A stretch of DNA of 64,000 nt from Nymphaea colorata (Eukaryota > Streptophyta > Magnoliopsida > Nymphaeales > Nymphaeaceae): positions 28,561,206 to 28,625,205 of the forward strand of contig NC_045139.1 of the NCBI RefSeq assembly GCF_008831285.2. Direction: 5' to 3'. Of this stretch, positions 38,501 through 51,660 are shown in pieces; positions within the stretch are counted from its first letter, which is position 1, and each line of letters begins with the position of its first letter. A program made the position numbers and the translations under genes. The notes below the pieces were generated by a model. That model saw only the letters and a list, made by a program, of their open reading frames with translations, was not told where the DNA came from and did not search any database.

Positions 38501-39984
38501 GGTCTCGATTAATTATATGGTAACTATATTTCTTGAGATGATGAATTCATATACCGTAGAGTTACAAGGTATAATCAATGGAACGCATTTTCTGGAAGGA
38601 TTGCAGAGCAGAGATATCTTCTTGGCCGGCTTCACGGCAGTTTGTTTTTTTGACAAGTCGTACATGGTTCCATTTAGGCGAGTTCATGGAACCATTTACA
38701 TATTCTCAATTTAAAGAGTAAGGATCAGGATACGACTAGGCATAAAATTGTTTTTTTTTTCCCCAAAATTTTAACCATATGAAGGTGATTGATTTGTATG
38801 GTCTAAAACCAATATTTTTGTTCTCGAATCCATCGATTTGGACTTGATTTGCAAAGGACATGTGGTTGAAGAGTAAAAAAAATTTCAATAACTCTAATAA
38901 AAATATGCCCAATATATGTGAAAACATGAGGATCGCATCCCTGTGGGGTTTTCTTTTTTTTTTTAAAAAAAAAAAAGAAACATTTTAAAAGTGACAGATA
39001 CATAGTATGTAATTTCATTGCAAAGGATAGAATCCCTTTCTGTCTCTCGCTTGATGAGCCACTCCCCGGTAGCTATTACTTGAGGAGTTTAGTTTGACAA
39101 AGTCAATTTTGAGTGAGGAAACAGATGAAAGGACTTAATGAGAGAGAGGGCAGGGAGAGACGGAAGCAGAAGCAAAAGATAGAAATCAATGAAGGCAAAA
39201 GAAATGAAGGTGAGAGGGACGGGGAAGGCATCTTTTGAAGAAGACGATCGATCTTGGGAAAGGGCGATGGGTCCTCCTCCCTCTCATGAGTCATGGCCCC
39301 CCCCCACCCCACGCAAAACCTAAAAGGAAATTGGCAAACCAACTCCCACTTCTCTTTCCTAAAACACAGCCATTTCTGATTCCTCATAAATGTCTTTCCC
39401 CAAAAGCCGTTTCTTAGTTATATCCCTCGATAAACGCAGGAAAAGCAAAGGCATTTGTGCCAGAAACCACCTCCTCTTCTCTTGTTAATGCAGTTTTTTC
39501 AACGGACAATTTCCTCAATTGCACGTCGCTTCCTTGTTATACCAAAAGCCAATAAATCCCCATGCGTTCCTCCGTATCACTCACCACCCACCCGCCTCCT
39601 TCCTTCTCCTTATGCCTTCACCCGACGACTGATAACTCAGCAGAGCTCCACACCTCCAAAAAGAAAAATAAATGAACATAAAAGAGTTGTTTTACGAAAG
39701 CCAGTCTTTGTGAAAAATGGCTGTGTGCATGGGCGTCACACCCAAAACAAGGTTTTCTGTGAACGGTAGGGACTCGGGGGTTTGCTCCACCATGTCAAGA
39801 ATGAGCTTTTTGTTTCTGTGCCATTGGAATCTTTCAAAAACATTGTTTTGTGGCTTTGCCTCAAAAGTGATATTTTAGATTGTCATTTGTATACACTGTA
39901 AGTATTTTTTTTTCAAAATTTTTAACTACAAGATGTTTTAAATCCTAAAATATAGGACTCAATTAGTTTACTTAATAAACTTTT

Positions 39985-40557
39985 AGGGATGGGGTGTTTT
40001 GATGGCAACCTAAGACCAAGTTTTGGAAAACCAAACCTGGTTTTTCCCCAAGACACCATTTCAGGATTGTTTAAATGATGGGTTTTGCCAAAACCTGGTT
40101 TTCATGAAGAGCCCAAGGGTGCGTTTGGATGACACCTTTTGGTTTTATGAAAACGAAGCTTTGAAAACCTGGTTAAATGCTCAATTTCATAAACATAGTT
40201 TGGATAACAACTGAAAAACTTGCTTTAGAGGCAAAATTAACCTTACCTGAAAAACATGGAAGGAAGCGGGTTTTTCATGAAAACCTAGCCTTCGCAAAAC
40301 CAGGTTTTTGGTAAAACCAAGTTTAAATGTCATCCAAACACTCTTGAAATGATGTTTTGGGGCAAAACCAGGTTTTGTAGCCCAAAACCTGGTTTTATAT
40401 TGTCATCCAAACATCCCTTAAGTCTATTTTTTCCTTCTAAACCAAGTTTTTCACTTGTCATCCAAACAATTAAACCAAGTTTACAAAACTTTGTTTTTAT
40501 TGAAGTTTTGACAAAACCAAGCCTTTTGAAGATATCGTCCATACGCTCCCTAATTTT
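39985..40557. mobile_element. Degenerate MITE-like element enclosing a second one
   Basis: The outer ends (TAGGGATGGGGTGTTTTGAT at 39984 and, on the minus strand, TAGGGAGCGTATGGACGAT at 40551) form imperfect inverted repeats. The interior is built of many copies of the palindrome-like AAAACCTGGTTTT and has no coding frame of note. The outer boundaries are uncertain. Confidence 0.45.
40115..40419. mobile_element. MITE-like element with GTTTGGATGACA terminal inverted repeats
   Basis: The left end AAGGGTGCGTTTGGATGACA pairs with the right end TGTCATCCAAACATCCCTT as near-perfect inverted repeats of 19-20 bases. The 305-bp body is non-coding and has repeated AAAACC/GGTTTT blocks. Further partial copies of TGTCATCCAAAC occur at about 40329 and 40458. 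The class is probably hAT-like, by analogy only. Confidence 0.65.
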
Positions 40558-41604
40558 TAACTAAGACAGAGTTCTAAAAACTTCAAATAAAGGAGTTTAC
40601 GATTTCAAAAACGTCACTTACTCATTCAAATGAAATTATCTCCAAAGCAGACTTGAAAGAAGAGCACATCGATCTTAGTCGTTCACATTGAAAGCAAGAA
40701 AAATGAAACCGCATGATTTCAAAAAAAAAAAAAAAAATCTTGCATTCGGTTTTTTAGATCAACATTGGCCAAAAGTTTGAGTAACCACTGATCAGGGAAG
40801 GAATATGCATGCATGTTATTTCTAGGTGAATGTCGAAAGGGACATTGCTAAATCTGGCGAACTTTGTACTTAGCTACAACCATGGAGCTAGCGGTCATTT
40901 TATTGCCTTTCTCCTTCTCTTGTAAATGCATAACCCGTAAATCTGAACCTGGATTTAAAAATGATCCAGCAGATCAAGCGAGTGCTTCTCAAATATTGAG
41001 TTGCTTGTCTTGGAAAAAATTGGCTAAAAAACGAAGAAAAAAAAGGAAAAATTGTTTTATTCATAAAACAATGCATCAACAAAAAAAAGTGTTATTATTT
41101 CGAAAAAAAAAGGGAAGCCAATTTGCCCCATTGTTTAAGACAATAAGCTTGTGAAGCTTGACTTTTCTTACTTAGTAGTGCGATGGGTTGTTGGGGATTT
41201 ACATAGATGGATGGGATGGGGAACCGTCCATCGAGGGGTCCGATGAACGAAAAGTTGCCCGTCACTAGTTATTAGTAACAATTAAAAGTAATTCATATTT
41301 AATCAATTAAGTGTTGAGGGCCAGGTGCGTGGGCTCGCGTTCGGACGAGGACGACGGATCGAGCCGTCCAACTCAGGAAGCCGGCCCACTCGTCTCCTCC
41401 GCTTAGACTCTTTCTTGATTTCGTTTCCCCATGGAAGCGACGGACGCCATGCGGATGGGGTGGGCTGCAGTAATTTTCCTGAACATCAATCGTTTTTGTC
41501 ATTTTCCTCATCCTTCAAACCTTCCCCTTCTTTTCCTTTCTTTATTTTCCTTTTATTTATTTACGTTAGCTGTCTCTCTGTCCTCTTTGTCTCTTGCTTC
41601 CTTC

Positions 41605-41740
41605 GCCACTCCTCTCTCTCTCTCTCTCTCTGCTTATATGTCTGAGATTCCAGTCCTAGCACCCTTCTTGCTCAGACCCGCTGCATTCTCCTCCTGCTTA
41701 ACGACCAAGTTCTCTCTCTCTCTCTCTCTCTCTCTGTCTC
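41605..41740 (+). repeat. (CT)n tracts in the MYB 5' leader
   Basis: Two TCTC runs (about 41611-41631 and 41711-41739) lie just upstream of the MYB start codon. Pyrimidine tracts of this type are common in plant 5' leaders. Confidence 0.8.
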
Positions 41741-41749
41741 ATCTGAGAG

Positions 41750-44475
41750 ATGGGCCGGTCCCCATGTTGCGAGAAGGTAGGACTGAAGAAAGGACCATGG
41801 ACTCCGGAAGAAGATCAGAAGCTGTTGACGTACATCGAAGAGCATGGTCATGGCAGTTGGAGAGCATTGCCCCTCAAAGCAGGTAACTTAAATGCCATCT
41901 CTTGGTTACTCCTTTCTGCTTGCTGCGCCCGTTTCTAGTTTACACTGATATGTTGCTGTTCTTCCTTTTTTCTGCCTAATTGATTTCTTCTTGGGCAATT
42001 TTGGCAGTGCCTTATTTTTCTTCTCTCTTGTGCTTCAATTTTCTCGCTTGGTTTCGTTCTTAATTTTCTTCCCTTAATTCTCCAGGGCTACTAAGATGCG
42101 GGAAGAGCTGCAGATTAAGGTGGACGAATTACCTGAGGCCTGACATCAAGAGAGGGAAATTCAGCCTGCAAGAGGAGCAAACTATCATCCAACTTCACGC
42201 GTTGCTGGGTAACAGGTACCCATCATTTCGACTTCAATTAGTTTCCTCTTATGCTGATGGAAGGATGTGGCCTAGTACTGTTTGGCGTTTCTTCAATTCT
42301 CTTCTCCATTCTCCTTAGTTTCTTTCCTTCGTCTTCCACTCTCTTTCCAGGTCTGTAGATATATGGCTCCAAGCTTCAAAGCACACAATTCTCGTATTCA
42401 CCAAGTTTTAGTTCCCTCTCCCTCTCTCTCTCTCTCATTATGGCGACCCTAAGGTTTTTTAATAGCCCCTCAAGTTCTGCTTTTGTTGAATTCCACATGT
42501 AAAAGGATTGAAGCTGGCTAAGTAATGGCTGCTTTTATTAACTACGTTGCAAGTGCGTGATTAAACTTTCGTGCTCTCAGATTAAATTGGCCTAGCTAAT
42601 GCTGGCTGCTTTCAATGTGTGGAGGAAAGAAGAAGTTTTTTTTTTTTTTCCTTTTTTCTTTGCCTTTTGGTTAAAACTTTACGATTCTAAAGAAAAGAAA
42701 CACGACGACTCTCCATAGTTGGCCCTCATTTTATCTGGAGGAAAAGGAAGGAAGGACTTTATTAATGACCAGGAAGTGAAACCTAAAAGATCTTCTTTTC
42801 ATTAAACTTGTTTCCCAGAGTCTTCTCTAACAGTGAGTAATTAATTGGAATTCATTTGCTTAAACTTTCTAGCTAACTTCGAGGACTAAAGATGTTGGGT
42901 TTTTTTTGTTTCTCCGCAATTTCTTTCGCAATCTTCTTCACCTCTAATTTAGTTTGGGCTCTCGAGCAATGTAAATTCAGGTTGTAGAGTTGGGATTTCA
43001 CCTACAGTATGTGTTAATGTGTGTGGAGGCGGCCAATTCAAAGAATTTACGTTGTTAACTGTTTCACGGGAGTTGTCGATCGAATTAAAACTCCTCCAAA
43101 TTGTGATATTTAATTGGGCTTCACTAGATTGATTAGGTTGTCTTCATCACATGAAAGAAGGTGACGTCGCCAACCCCCTCATAATTCTTGCAGTTGACGT
43201 CCAGGAAAGCCACCTTAGTCTGAGTCACGTTAATGCTTGCCAAAGTTTCTCCAGATGATCTCTCATCAGGAAGAATGTACATTTAGATAGTAATAATAGT
43301 CGCGGTTAGTGAAGATGCTAGATTTCTGGTGCAGCTGCTAATCGTGCTGCTTCCTTGGACAGTGAGCGAGAGATGTTAACATTCGTTCTTTGGGTCCGTT
43401 TTCCATGGTCAGGTGGTCGGCAATCGCAACGCATCTGCCCAAGAGGACGGACAACGAGATAAAGAACTACTGGAATACCCACCTCAAGAAGCGGCTGGCC
43501 AAGATGGGCATTGACCCCCTCACCCACAAGCCCAAGTCCGATGCGCTCGGTGCGGCCGCGGACGGGCAGAGCAAGAACGCCGCCACTCTCAGCCACATGG
43601 CTCAGTGGGAGAGCGCCCGGCTGGAGGCTGAGGCACGCCTCGTCCGCGAGTCGAGGATCCGCAACGCTGCTGCTGCCGCTGCCTCCGCCTCCGCCGGAAA
43701 CAAGGCCCACAACCCGCTGCAGCCATCACCGCTCGGCTTGCCGATTCAGCCGGCCTCCAAGCTGGCCTCTCCGGCTCAATCCTCTGCAACGCCACCGCCA
43801 TGCCTGGACGTACTGAAGGCTTGGCAGAGCGGCTGGTCAAAGTCAACCTCCAAAGGCCGATCAGATACGGCGGTCCTCGAGTCTCCCACGTCCACGCTGA
43901 GCTTCTCCTCAGAAAACGGCGTCCTCCCGCTGGCCACCTCCAGCGCCAACTTCCTGGAGAACGCGCCCAACCGGCCGGAATTGGTTCTGGAGAATCCCTC
44001 AGTACCGCTGCAGCTCCATGCGTTGTGCGAGGAGTTTAGTGCCCCTCAGAAATGCGAGGCCTTCCCCCTCCTCCACCGATCAGCTCCCACCCCGGCCGCG
44101 ACCCAGCGAGACAGCAAGCGGGACACTGAGAAGCGGACGGAGGGCGCGGCGAAGCATGAAGGAAACGAAAACACCATGATGTTCGCCAACTTTCACGAGA
44201 TGATCTTCCCAGCGGACGAGAACTCGGAGGCCGCATGGTCTTCCGAATCCGCCAGATCAGGGGGTGATGGCGGAGGAGACATCGTTAAGACTGGGCCCCG
44301 ACATCATTACATGGACAGCTTCATAAACCCAGACCTCCTGATGGTGTTGGAGCCGGAGAGCAAGCTGGAGAACCCGGGGAGCCGGAATTCTACCGAGGAA
44401 GAAAACAAGAACTACTGGAACAGCATCCTCAGCATGGTGAACTCATCGTCGCCTGCAGCCTCCCCCATCTTCTGA
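41750..44475 (+). CDS. MYB16/106: MIXTA-like R2R3-MYB transcription factor, subgroup 9 (441 aa)
   Basis: Nuclear DNA-binding regulator; family members control conical cells, trichomes and cuticle formation. Exons: 41750-41882 (133 nt), 42086-42215 (130 nt), 43413-44475 (1063 nt, TGA stop), GT-AG throughout, phases 1 and 2 as usual for R2R3-MYB genes. R2 spans about residues 14-61 (three spaced Trp: [23 protein letters not shown]) and R3 about 67-112 (first Trp replaced by Phe in GKFSLQEEQ, then NRWSAIA and [10 protein letters not shown]). The subgroup 9 mark [18 protein letters not shown] follows near 155-172, and the C-terminus has [15 protein letters not shown], also seen in MYB16/MYB106. 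A long Ala/Ser-rich, GC-rich linker in exon 3 contrasts with the AT-rich introns. The start ATG begins the family's MGRSPCC; upstream ATGs at 41431 and 41640 belong to the leader. I cannot separate MYB16 from MYB106 or MIXTA by eye. Confidence 0.95.
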
Positions 44476-44926
44476 TTTCGCCGGAACTCGGTCTCTCCGG
44501 CGCCGGAAAGTCAAGGCGGCGTTAAAGTGCAAACAATCGGGAAGTGATGGGTTAATTAGTATCCGCTCATGTGCAGCTGCAGTCGTGTCGGCTCCTGCTT
44601 CTGCCACATTTGAACGAAGAAAAGAAAGAAAAAAAGATGACTAAATTAAGTAGGGGGTGGGGGAAGGTGCGAACCTGGTTATATCCCCTACCCTCGCTAA
44701 TATTTGCTCCGTGGGTGAGTGTGCGATTGTGTGTGTAATATGTGCGTGTCTGCGTGGTGCATGTGTGTGTAACATGGAAGAGAAAGAAAGAAGTTGTAAG
44801 TGGAAATTACTAATTGGGGAAGAGGGCAGCGGTGGGAAATGGGGCTACTGAGTGTTACTGGAATCGTACCGTCCATGGTCGTCTCCTTCTCCCTCTTCTT
44901 CCTCCTCCAACTGTAACGAGTTGATG

Positions 44927-44932
44927 AATAAA
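44927..44932 (+). terminator. Candidate poly(A) signal of the MYB gene
   Basis: AATAAA about 450 bases after the stop codon, following a U/G-rich 3' region. It is one candidate; plant signals vary widely. Confidence 0.4.
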
Positions 44933-47900
44933 TGAGCCGCATTTAACGCCGCCTGCTACTCTCTTCTCTCTCTCTCTCTCTCGGGGCCCCCCTTTCTTCC
45001 TCACCTCCACTTGCTCTTCAAAACGGGTCGAAAGGGCGCCATTGTCGTCTAAGCTGCCGCTTCATGCGTGTACACCCCACGTGCACACAGTCGCTTCTTG
45101 CGTAGCTCCACAGTAGGATTCGAAAAGCAAATCCAAACGTCGGAACATCATCCAAGTCGAAGAGCGCCTGTGATTTACCTTGAGATCGCGAAATTATTAT
45201 ATATTGCATGTATTGATGGCATGCTGATGAGCCTGCATGTTTATGATATGTTGTGAAACTAGTCATCGGGACCAAGGAAAAGGAAGTGAGAGGGAGACGC
45301 GAACAGTTTGCTGGCTGATCGATCGATGGAGCACACATTGGACCAATGTTGCGTATGTAGAGCTTTCTACGCGACGGTCAATGTGATGTGTTGGTGGCGT
45401 TCGATCGACTTCTCTTTCAATCATGACTAAGACTGCTTGAATATGCCAACGATCGATTGATTAATGCACTTGCCTTTCAGCCCATGTATATATATATATA
45501 TATATATATACAGCCATCCATTGAGACTAATCCCGCAAGTCCAGTCATATGACCTCATCTCGCTCTTTCTGTGTTCCCCATATCACTTTGCAGTTAAAAG
45601 AGACCTTCGGATCGAGCGCTTAAGTGGTTGAAGCTTTCCAATCCCAGCCAGGCACGGAACCGGCACTCACCACTGCTTGATCCAACAGGCTAAGTCCATT
45701 GATTGATGTCTGTCCTAATCAACGGGCGTGTGTGGCTTGGCCGAGCAGATGCTAGGAGTAGAGAGTAGGTTCAATGCTATTAAAAAGTTACCAATCTCAT
45801 CCACTAACATTATTCTTTAGATGGCAATCTCAAACAGAAGTGGCAATTACACTTTATTAATTCGTTTCTTGCTTGATTTCATTACTTACTGCATTTAACC
45901 ATAGATGTAGGAAGGCTTTTAATCACCTCGATCAAGACCCCACCCCATCTGTTGGTCAAGCTGATATAATTAACGTCCATTATTATAGATAGATCACCCA
46001 CATTTTCCCCTTGGACACATTGACCAAAGCTTTGAAGTTAACGCCAGATATTAAGCTGCTGATAATGACCACTGGTGTTACCTAAATTTTGATTTGATCC
46101 CTCACACATACGTGTACACACGCACACAACATGCGCATCTGGCTCAAACATTCTCCTCCAAGGGACAATCACTTCGCAAGTGTACAAGTATTATGCCGTA
46201 TATATACAACCTTCGCCAATGGTGAACATTGGGTGTTTAAAAAAAAAAAAAATTTGAACCGATGCCATCATTTGGGAAGAGTTTAAAATATTCAAGGTAG
46301 AAATTATAAATGTTTATGTCGTTCATTATGACTTTGGTGACTAAATGAAGATGGTAGCGTGTCTACATGTTTTCACACCCGAAAACGACAATATGTTATA
46401 GACTTGCGAGGGATGGTTTATCAGATAAGCAATGACGTACCCATCGATATGGGAAAATCTATTAGCAACGCACAAGTTGATTGTTTACTATTCATCGAAA
46501 TGATAGGCTTTTGGAATATTTATATGCACACACTCGCACATATGTAAGAAAAAAAAAAATAGATGCTTGCACTTGTGTGATGCTAATGAGGTGGCCATGA
46601 TTGGAGGCGTGGTGCATTTAAGGCGCTAGGGTCGAGTTGGTTCCCTGTCTTAGTCGTAGGGGAGCGTGCGATGAGAACATATATATAATTATATATATGC
46701 GTGGCATTTTGTGTATGTACATAACATTCAAAATGTCACAGATCGTGGTTCGCATGGCCTACGTTATCTGGGAGCTTGTCGTTTTTCTGGTCAAGAGCAC
46801 ACAGTTTCTGTTTCTTTTTTCCCTTTTACATGCAACGGACCTCCAGTAAAATCTCATACATACTGGATTTGACCGTGAGAGTGAAGGAGAGGGTGGGGTG
46901 GAATGTGGGTAGAAATAGAATGATTGATAGAAGAGATATATATATATAGAAGTGATGCAGCTTGAGAAGAAGGTAGTAATATTAATACATATACACCTCA
47001 TCGCCTTCGTACCTCGCGGTGTTAAAAGGGTCCACATCAGCTCCCCATTTATTTCTGCTATTGAATTATGTATTTATGTTTAGCTCATTTATATTGGCTG
47101 CTTAGCCGGCAACACCATTTTTCCTTATTGAATGCCCCAGGCCCCGCTCGGCCTTGCCTCTTCCTCTTCCTCTTCCTCTTATTTAATTTCTTTCTTCACA
47201 ACCATTAATGAGTTGCTGGATACGTAACCCTTTTATGCTTTTCTTTTTCTCCTCCAATTTCAATATTTTATGCTGTGCGTGAGTCTTGGATCAGCAAAGT
47301 CTTGTCTGATGAGGAGTGAAGCACATGTTCAAGCGTTGCAAGTTGGACTGTTGATTGACCAAGATGGCCGGACGTGATCACGTGGCTCTTATAAGTTCCC
47401 CCACGGATTTACTTCCTCTCTTCTCCGTTCAAGGGCTCCTTTCCCCTTCTTAATAATGAGCTTGTGCGTCAGAGTTGCATGTGGTTGGTAACTTATTTGA
47501 TCCTTTAATGCGCGTCCAGGAAAAAGGAACCACCCTTACCCTCCTCTCCCTCTTTCTTAGAGCACTCCAGCTACTGCTGCGCAAGTCGAGTTAATTTTAT
47601 GAGACGTGATCAAAACTCCACGCAGATGTTTAAAACATACAAATTTTTACTAAGCAAAAAAGAAGTGGGATTCTTAATTATGCATAAAATTAATTTGAAA
47701 GGTAGACACACAAGTATGCATAACTTGATACGATCAAAGGACGTAGCATGGTTGATCGAACAAAGCACAGTGAAGGTTTGCATCTTCATTACATTCCATC
47801 ATTCCCATCGACCCTATGTTCATACTTCATATATATATATATATATATAATTGTGACATCTACCAACTAACAACACTGGCCACTGTATGATCAGTTTTTG

Positions 47901-48652
47901 TTGCCACTAATACCTTAATTTGTGAGGATGAATCAAGTGGTTGCTTGCATGCATGCGATCAGAACTTGCATTGAGCGAACATTCGAACTGCCTTTCACTG
48001 AGTCTAGATAGCATCTGTTAGATACATATTTGAATAAATTAAGGCGGTGTAAAGCTAAATATCGATGTTGTGGAGATGATGCTCCCAGCTGACCATTTCA
48101 TCCCCACGACAAGTACTCGTACTCGATCATATATTTTATAATTGTAGCAGGTTGTTGGCCGTGTTTCGCTTACTCGCAACCACCTTTCCCTCTATTGAAG
48201 ACTGATTCCGAATGGCATAATTGTCCGGTACTCTTTCTCCAAGCAAGATTGACTGCTACTACTTATCCTTTAGAATAGGATCGTTGTTGGTTTTGAAATA
48301 TGCTTCAACGTCATCAACATAAGTCCACAAAGCACTGGCAAGTTCACCGGCAAAACCCTCTTTGCCAGTGTTTTGTGCGCTTTTCCCATGACCTTAGGAG
48401 TGCTTTCATGTGCAATCACGCTATTATATTAGCGAAGCCCAAAACTAGCAAAGCCCTCGCGAATCGAAAGCTAATTGAACTAGAGATGTATCCCATTATA
48501 CAAGCTGTACTCAACATATATATATGAACTTGACTATTGCAGGTTCGATTTGGCCGATGTCATTCACATTAAAATATTTATGACATATACATAATAACTG
48601 AAAGATAAAGCTAGTGGATTGAGATCTGCCAGACACGGCACTCTGCTTAATT

Positions 48653-48721
48653 TTGAACTGCATTGGTGCATGTAAATGTCAGGCTGTATTTGAAGCTTGA
48701 ACTGCATTGGTGCATGTAAAT
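48653..48721. repeat. 25-bp direct repeat
   Basis: The same 25 bases, starting TTGAACTGCATTGGTGCATG, occur at 48653-48677 and 48697-48721, separated by 19 bases. Confidence 0.9.
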
Positions 48722-51435
48722 ATTTCTGCAGGATGTAAGATGTTGTTAGATGGTTAAGTAATACTAAAAAATTTATCGCTAAAAAGCAATCGTAGATTGA
48801 TATTAACGATGATTTGTAGTTCCACAACAGTTTCTTCTAGCACCTTTAGCAGTGATTTATAGATAATCTGACAACTATCCAGCATTGGAAACGATCATCA
48901 AATTAAGTCTCAAATTATGCAAGACGGAGCACTACATGTTGCACTTTTGCCTCCACGCATCTATTTCACGCGGCTGTATTCAACTGAGGCATCTTTAATC
49001 TATTCATTTATTGTGGGGAAGGAAATTCAATTTTCAAATTTAATGTGCGAAGCATATCCCACACGCTCCGTCACTCAACTTTTTTTTCATCACATGCATA
49101 CTTTACATCCATCCCGTGCCACACTACAGCTGGGAAGCCGCACGGTAACTACACCCTAGTTAATTTAATTTGGTCACAATTAATCGCAATCATGGAAACC
49201 CGTCATCAACAATAACATCTAATCACATGCATTTTTGTGCGTATATATATGTAGTCGTTTAGGTCTTCTACCGTGGTGCAACACTCAAACATTGGAAGCT
49301 TTAAGTAAAAATAAGAGGTTCAACCGACAATAATATTAATTAGGATGAGGGAGTAGGAACTATAGCACCAACTCGATCGCAAACAAAAAAAAAATGTGAA
49401 ATGGATCGGATGCTGTAGCTGGTATGAGTCAAGTCAAGGCGTGAACTCTGCCGCGCGTCCCCTTCACTTTTTTCATTGACAAGGATGGACTGCTGTCGGA
49501 CCCTTAAAATGGTGCGACCATATCAATGGGTATCCATCTCTTATTAGGAACATGACGACACTTAATAGTTTTGGACAGATATAAAAGCTGATACGATCAG
49601 AATGTAGGCCGATACTCGGAAGGCCCCTTATCACATTGGTATTTATTTAAAGACAAACGTCATTTCTTAAATCTAAATCCATCTGATTTCTTAACCAGGT
49701 GTTAAGTTTTTTCGTATACAATAGCGGACTTTTTAGAACCACTTTGGTCAAATGTCTGATACGAATTATGGGATCCATTGACATCTCTAGCAGAAAGAAG
49801 CCCATGCATGCTGACATTGATAAATTGTTCAGGATGCAGGCCGTAGCAGGAAATTTAAGGTAAATTAAAAACGAAAGAATGGCGATCAGTTCAGTTCTTG
49901 ACGCCTACACAGAGGTCATGGTTAGTTTACCTTCCCATGCTCTATGTGAACAAGCATTAGTATCAATTCCAATGCTCGGTCCAGAAATAAACAGATCTAC
50001 GATTGCCAACCGACCAATGAATTAGATGACCAACTTCATCCCATGCCCATGACATGTTAACCTTCCATTTAGAGAACAATATTGGCTTCTTCTCGACATA
50101 TATTTCCTTCTTACAGATTATACCCATACTCTATGTGGACTGCTTCTTTCCTGTTTTCCTCTCAAGCTTAGCACAATATTCGCTCCTTAACTTCCCAACG
50201 AAGAGACGCTATGATATTGGCAGATTCGCCTTAGACCATCCCAAGAATCAACAAACCTCTTGCTTGCTTGCACTTATCAGGAAAGGAAATACCAACACAT
50301 TTTTTAGGGTTAACAATTGTGCCTAAACTCCTGTATGGTAAGCCTAATGTTTATAACACAAGTATCCCCAAGCCTTACATTTGGTTTGAATCAACTGATT
50401 CAAATTTAACAGGGTGGCAAAGCTACCATGGCCGATTCAATAGTGCCATGTCTCAAAATTTTATGTTTTTTAAACAGTTAAAGTGCTCTCGTATTGTGAA
50501 TACATGTATGTAAAAAATTTTGATGTTCTCTACACTGTTCGCTGAATCAGCCGACATTCCTCTTTTACACCGTTAATTCCAAAGTGCAAATATTGAAAGG
50601 TAGATCTTTCTTGCGGAAAATCCCGGGGATTGCTCGCATCAGCGTCCACTTTCCAAAGGAACTGAAGCCTTTCCGAGCCAGGATTTAGCAGAAGTTAACT
50701 ATTCCCTTTTTCTTTGGAAAAAGAAAAATCTTGACATCAGGACACACTCATGTGCTTAGTTACATGTTTTTTTGTTTCTTCTGAATTATTCCATTAACAG
50801 CATTACCCATGTTTTTACTCAAACTTTTTTTGGCTGCCTTTTTTTTTTCTTTCTCCCAAACTTTACTGTGAGTATCCCCTTTACTTTTCAGAAATTGGTA
50901 AATAAGGACCTTCACTTAAAATCTCTTTAAAAGTAGGCAAATGATAGACAGCAGTAGTATCGACCTTCCCTTTTCTTCAACAAATGAAAAAACCATAATC
51001 TCCTTCTCAAATACCACGGTATATCAAACAGGTTCTCATCTAGGAGTGTTTTAGGATAAAAAATCTATTTGCCAACTGAAACACGTCACTGATCAAACTA
51101 GCGGAGCAAATTTTTTTTACCAAAAAAATATCAAAGGCCATATGCGCGGAGAACATAATATACTTGATAGTTGACACCACATACATAGAACAGACACATA
51201 TAAATCTATTGAATATATTCACCAGCATGTAATATACTACGCAGAACTGAGACGAGCGAACCATTTTCTTAATTGGCTCGTATGCGACGCGAACAATTGG
51301 GATGCGTTTTTAGCGAGGTTGGATGACGAGGGATGGACCTCACCGCGAGCTGCTCGATTCATTTGCCTAAGACAACGGAGATTGAGCAAGAGATTTCAAC
51401 GTTGGCGATTTATCTTTTCCGAAAGTGGAGGCTCA

Positions 51436-51501
51436 TATAAAGTTCCCAAAGCATTAAGCCGGTGACGGAGATACTGGAAAACGGACGGCTCTTCATATAA
51501 A
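51436..51501 (+). promoter_or_regulatory. Candidate TATA boxes of the J-like gene
   Basis: TATAAA occurs at 51436-51441 and 51496-51501, each inside CATATAAAGT, 160-225 bases before the start codon at 51661. The intervening leader is A/G-rich with a (GA)n run. Position is plausible, but no start site can be fixed from sequence. Confidence 0.3.
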
Positions 51502-51660
51502 GTGAAAATATCATTTCCTTTCCAAATTTCCACCAGCACCGGGGGAAGCAGCTCAACTCCAAAAGCGGGAACACAGAGAGAGAGAGAGAGCGAACAAAAC
51601 GAAAAGGAAGAGCAGGGGAACAAGAACGTCTTCCTCTCTCCTCGTTCCGAGAAGGAGAAT

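Larger units (their letters stand above)
32701..41749. other. Long intergenic region between copia relic and MYB gene
   Basis: No gene is recognised in about 9 kb. It holds a (CT)n run after poly-C (35537-35567), short hairpins, AT-rich tracts with runs of A or T, and a MITE-like cluster near 39985-40557. Open frames are all short and without motifs. The last few hundred bases hold the MYB promoter and a leader with CT repeats. Confidence 0.45.
44476..51660. other. Intergenic region between the MYB and J-like genes
   Basis: The region starts with the MYB 3' untranslated region. It holds (CT)n near 44961-44981, (TA)n at about 45486-45512 and at about 47831-47850, and a 25-bp direct repeat (48653 and 48697). 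No gene, RNA gene or transposon domain was recognised. The last 200 bases are the J-like gene's promoter and leader. Confidence 0.5.

Noticed and set aside
43318-43846. Long open frames antisense to MYB exon 3 (130 and 85 codons).
   Set aside because: They mirror a GC-rich coding exon, where stop codons are rare on the other strand, and show no family motif.
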